Positions 38,419 through 40,565 of a DNA stretch of 40,565 bases are shown in pieces. Below the pieces are notes generated by a model, which did no database searches, was not told the DNA's origin, and was given only the letters and a program-made list of their open reading frames with translations. The stretch lies in the NCBI GenBank assembly GCA_902626185.1, contig CACOEA010000006.1:1-40565 (forward strand). The letters run 5' to 3'. The first letter of the stretch is position 1, and the number at the start of each line of letters is the position of its first letter. The position numbers were made by a program, and so were the translations under genes. This stretch comes from an uncultured Pelagibacteraceae bacterium. GTDB lineage: Bacteria > Pseudomonadota > Alphaproteobacteria > Pelagibacterales > Pelagibacteraceae.

Positions 38419-39438
38419 ATGAGAAAAATTACAATAATCGCTTATGCTTTGTTATTTGCCTTTACGGGAAGTTTATTTGCTAATGAAGTAAATATTTTCA
38501 GTGCAAGGCATTACGACTCAGATGTTCAGCTTTACGAAAAATTCACAGCTAAAACTGGAATTAAAGTAAATGTAATATCTGGAAAGTCAGGTGCATTAGA
38601 GAAAAGAATAATTGAAGAAGGTGCTGACAGTAAAGCTGATTTATACATAACAGCAGACGCTGGAAGACTAGGAGCTTTTTCAGCTAATTTACAGGGTGGC
38701 CTTACAAGCTCGGCAATTAAATCAGCAGTGCCAAGCAACTTTAGGACTTCTAAATGGGTTGGAATAGCTAAAAGAGCAAGAATAGTTTATTTTGCTCCAG
38801 AGAGAGTTAGTGGTTCAGAGCTAGCAGGTTTAACTTATGAGAGTTTAGCAGATCCAAAATGGAAAGGCAGATTAGTAATAAGAGCCTCAAACAATATTTA
38901 TAATCAATCACTTGTTGCATCACTAATTAAAAATAATGGAAAAGGTAAAGTTGCAGAGTGGTCAAAAGGCATGGTTTCAAATATGGCTAGATCACCTAAA
39001 GGTAATGATAGAGCACAAATTCTTGCAGTAGCAGCCGGAGAAGCAGATATAGCTGTTGCTAATACTTATTACTTAGCTTTGATGTTATCTGGAAAAAAAG
39101 GTCCAGAGCAACAAGCTGCAGCTAAAAAAGTAAAACCATTCTTTCCTAATCAAGATGGTAGAGGAACCCACATGAACATTAGTGGAGCTGGTTTAGTCAA
39201 AGGGGCTCCAAATAAAGATAATGCAATACAATTAGTAGAATTTTTATTAAGTGAAGAAGCACAAAATCACATAGTGAATAATACTTTTGAATACCCAATG
39301 ATTGCAGGAGTATCACCACATCCATTAGTGGTTAATATGGGACTAGACTTTAAACAAGATCTTAAAACTAAAGTTGTTAATTACGGAAAAAGACAAGCAG
39401 ATGCTTTAGAAGTAATGACAGCCGCAGGTTGGAAGTAG
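38419..39438 (+). CDS. fbpA: Iron(III) ABC transporter substrate-binding protein (FbpA/IdiA-like)
   Basis: Signal peptide, NIFSARHYDSDVQLYEKFTAKTGI, NTYYLALM tyrosines, preceded by Fur boxes. Confidence 0.92.
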   Translation: MRKITIIAYALLFAFTGSLFANEVNIFSARHYDSDVQLYEKFTAKTGIKVNVISGKSGALEKRIIEEGADSKADLYITADAGRLGAFSANLQGGLTSSAIKSAVPSNFRTSKWVGIAKRARIVYFAPERVSGSELAGLTYESLADPKWKGRLVIRASNNIYNQSLVASLIKNNGKGKVAEWSKGMVSNMARSPKGNDRAQILAVAAGEADIAVANTYYLALMLSGKKGPEQQAAAKKVKPFFPNQDGRGTHMNISGAGLVKGAPNKDNAIQLVEFLLSEEAQNHIVNNTFEYPMIAGVSPHPLVVNMGLDFKQDLKTKVVNYGKRQADALEVMTAAGWK

Positions 39439-39455
39439 TAACGTTTGTTAATTAT

Positions 39456-39629
39456 ATGAGGCGAGCAATTAAAAAAGAAGTTAACTTAAATAAGTTAAAA
39501 ACTGGTTGCTCGCCTTGTATAAATGAAGCAAAAATAATGGAACAAAAGATTTCTAATAGAAAAATTTCTGATATAAAAATTGAGGAAATAAAGACAATTG
39601 TTTCTTCAATGTTTGAGAAAAAAAATTAA
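39456..39629 (+). CDS. Small hypothetical protein with a CSPC motif (start trimmed from TTG at 39429), possibly spurious
   Basis: Open frame MRRAIKKEVNLNKLKTGCSPCINEAKI...; lies between fbpA and fbpB. Confidence 0.45.
   Translation: MRRAIKKEVNLNKLKTGCSPCINEAKIMEQKISNRKISDIKIEEIKTIVSSMFEKKN
39459..39515 (+). repeat. Nested inverted repeat downstream of fbpA
   Basis: Outer AGGCGAGCAA (39459-39468) / TTGCTCGCCT (39506-39515); inner TTAACTT (39481-39487) / AAGTTAA (39492-39498). Confidence 0.8.
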
Positions 39630-39646
39630 AAGTTTGACGTCAATAT

Positions 39647-39702
39647 AACCTCCGGTTTAAAATGCCAGCTAAATCAAAATTAAGCCGCTTTAATCGGAGG
39701 TT
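39647..39702 (+). promoter_or_regulatory. Hairpin sequestering the fbpB Shine-Dalgarno
   Basis: AACCTCCGGTT (39647-39657) pairs with AATCGGAGGTT (39692-39702), 11 bp with one G-U; GGAGG is the SD for ATG at 39711. Confidence 0.65.
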
Positions 39703-39710
39703 CTTTATTT

Positions 39711-40565
39711 ATGAGTAAAGTAAATTACTGGTACCTAACTTCATTTATAATAACTACAATTATTATTCTTCCAATTTTAACTGTTTTTATAAGTTTTTTT
39801 GGTGAGACAAGTGGATACTATGATTTGTTGGCTCAAACTTTTTTATTTTCTTATATAAGTCAATCATTAATCATTTTGATTGGGGTTTTAATGTTAACTT
39901 TTTTGTTTGGAGTTTTAGCTGCTTATTTTGTCTCCTTTTTTAAATTTCCTGGAGTGAATTTTTTTAAATGGGCATTAATATTGTCATTTGCGGTGCCCGC
40001 ATATATTTATGCATATTCTTTGACAGCTTTCTTTGAAAATTACGGGACTTTATTTTCAATAATGTCTTTCATTTTTGGGGAGGGTAATTTTAACAAGTTT
40101 ATTCCAAAATTTGATGGAATGCTTGGTGCGATTTTATCGATGTCATTTTCTTTATTTGGATACGTATATGTTTTGACTAGAGCATCATTTTATCATCAAT
40201 CTAATAATCTTATTGAAGTTAGTAAAAATCTAGGTCTTTCAACAAAAGAGAGTTTCTTTAAAGTAATACTTCCATCTGCACGTCCAGCAATAGTTGCTGG
40301 CTTATCATTAGTAGCAATGGAATGCTTGGCTGATTTTGGCACAGTTTCATTTTTTAGTGTTCAAACATTAACAACAGCAATTTATAATTCTTGGTTAGCA
40401 TTTGATGATCTAAATACAGCTAATCAACTATCCTTTTATCTATTATTATTGATTTTAGGGATTTTTTTAATTGAAAATTTTTCTAGAGGAGGTGCAAAAT
40501 ATCATTTTAATTCACAAGGTTTTAAAAACTTGCCAAAAATAAAGTTGAATAAAAAATTTGGTTAT
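39711..40565 (+). CDS. fbpB: Iron(III) ABC transporter permease (FbpB-like), truncated at window end
   Basis: Open frame from ATG 39711 to end; polytopic, NLIEVSKNLGLSTKESFFKVILPSARPAIVAG EAA loop; absent from ORF track because no stop. Confidence 0.9.
   Translation, partial: MSKVNYWYLTSFIITTIIILPILTVFISFFGETSGYYDLLAQTFLFSYISQSLIILIGVLMLTFLFGVLAAYFVSFFKFPGVNFFKWALILSFAVPAYIYAYSLTAFFENYGTLFSIMSFIFGEGNFNKFIPKFDGMLGAILSMSFSLFGYVYVLTRASFYHQSNNLIEVSKNLGLSTKESFFKVILPSARPAIVAGLSLVAMECLADFGTVSFFSVQTLTTAIYNSWLAFDDLNTANQLSFYLLLLILGIFLIENFSRGGAKYHFNSQGFKNLPKIKLNKKFGY

Noticed and set aside
38532-38738. Antisense ORF in fbpA
   Set aside because: Shadow ORF; fbpA frame is well supported

Overview
This AT-rich, very gene-dense window looks like a SAR11/Pelagibacterales-type alphaproteobacterial chromosome segment; that assignment is from gene content and order only, with no search run. 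Most of it is conserved housekeeping: lpxI-(PQQ sugar dehydrogenase)-lpxB, an HDAC-family hydrolase, a PEPEPE-repeat membrane protein, a RecB/Cas4-like nuclease, gltX, lexA, trpCDGE, a PpiD-like protein, tpiA-secG-pyrG-kdsA-eno-ftsB-lipA-COQ10/ratA, cinA-pgpA-ispDF, and ntrYX-trkAH. An accessory catabolic block follows: a gpsA paralog, glpK, a GlpVSTPQ-type ABC transporter with a DUF2160 protein, and gap. The window ends in an iron(III) ABC transporter locus (fbpA, then a truncated fbpB). No CRISPR array, tRNA/rRNA, transposon or prophage was seen. The strongest second-look items are: three tandem Fur-box-like palindromes packed against the fbpA start; a hairpin that would sequester the fbpB Shine-Dalgarno; a nested inverted repeat inside the small ORF between fbpA and fbpB; an NtrX without the GAFTGA loop paired with an NtrY apparently lacking its PAS domain; an asymmetric GlpS/GlpT ATPase pair; a perfect 10-bp terminator-like hairpin between glpV and glpS; an exact GTTC-N7-GTTC LexA box at lexA; and an unlisted 56-aa ORF convergent with gap. 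I did not find a convincing wholly new multi-gene system; the iron locus leader architecture is the best candidate for undescribed regulation.
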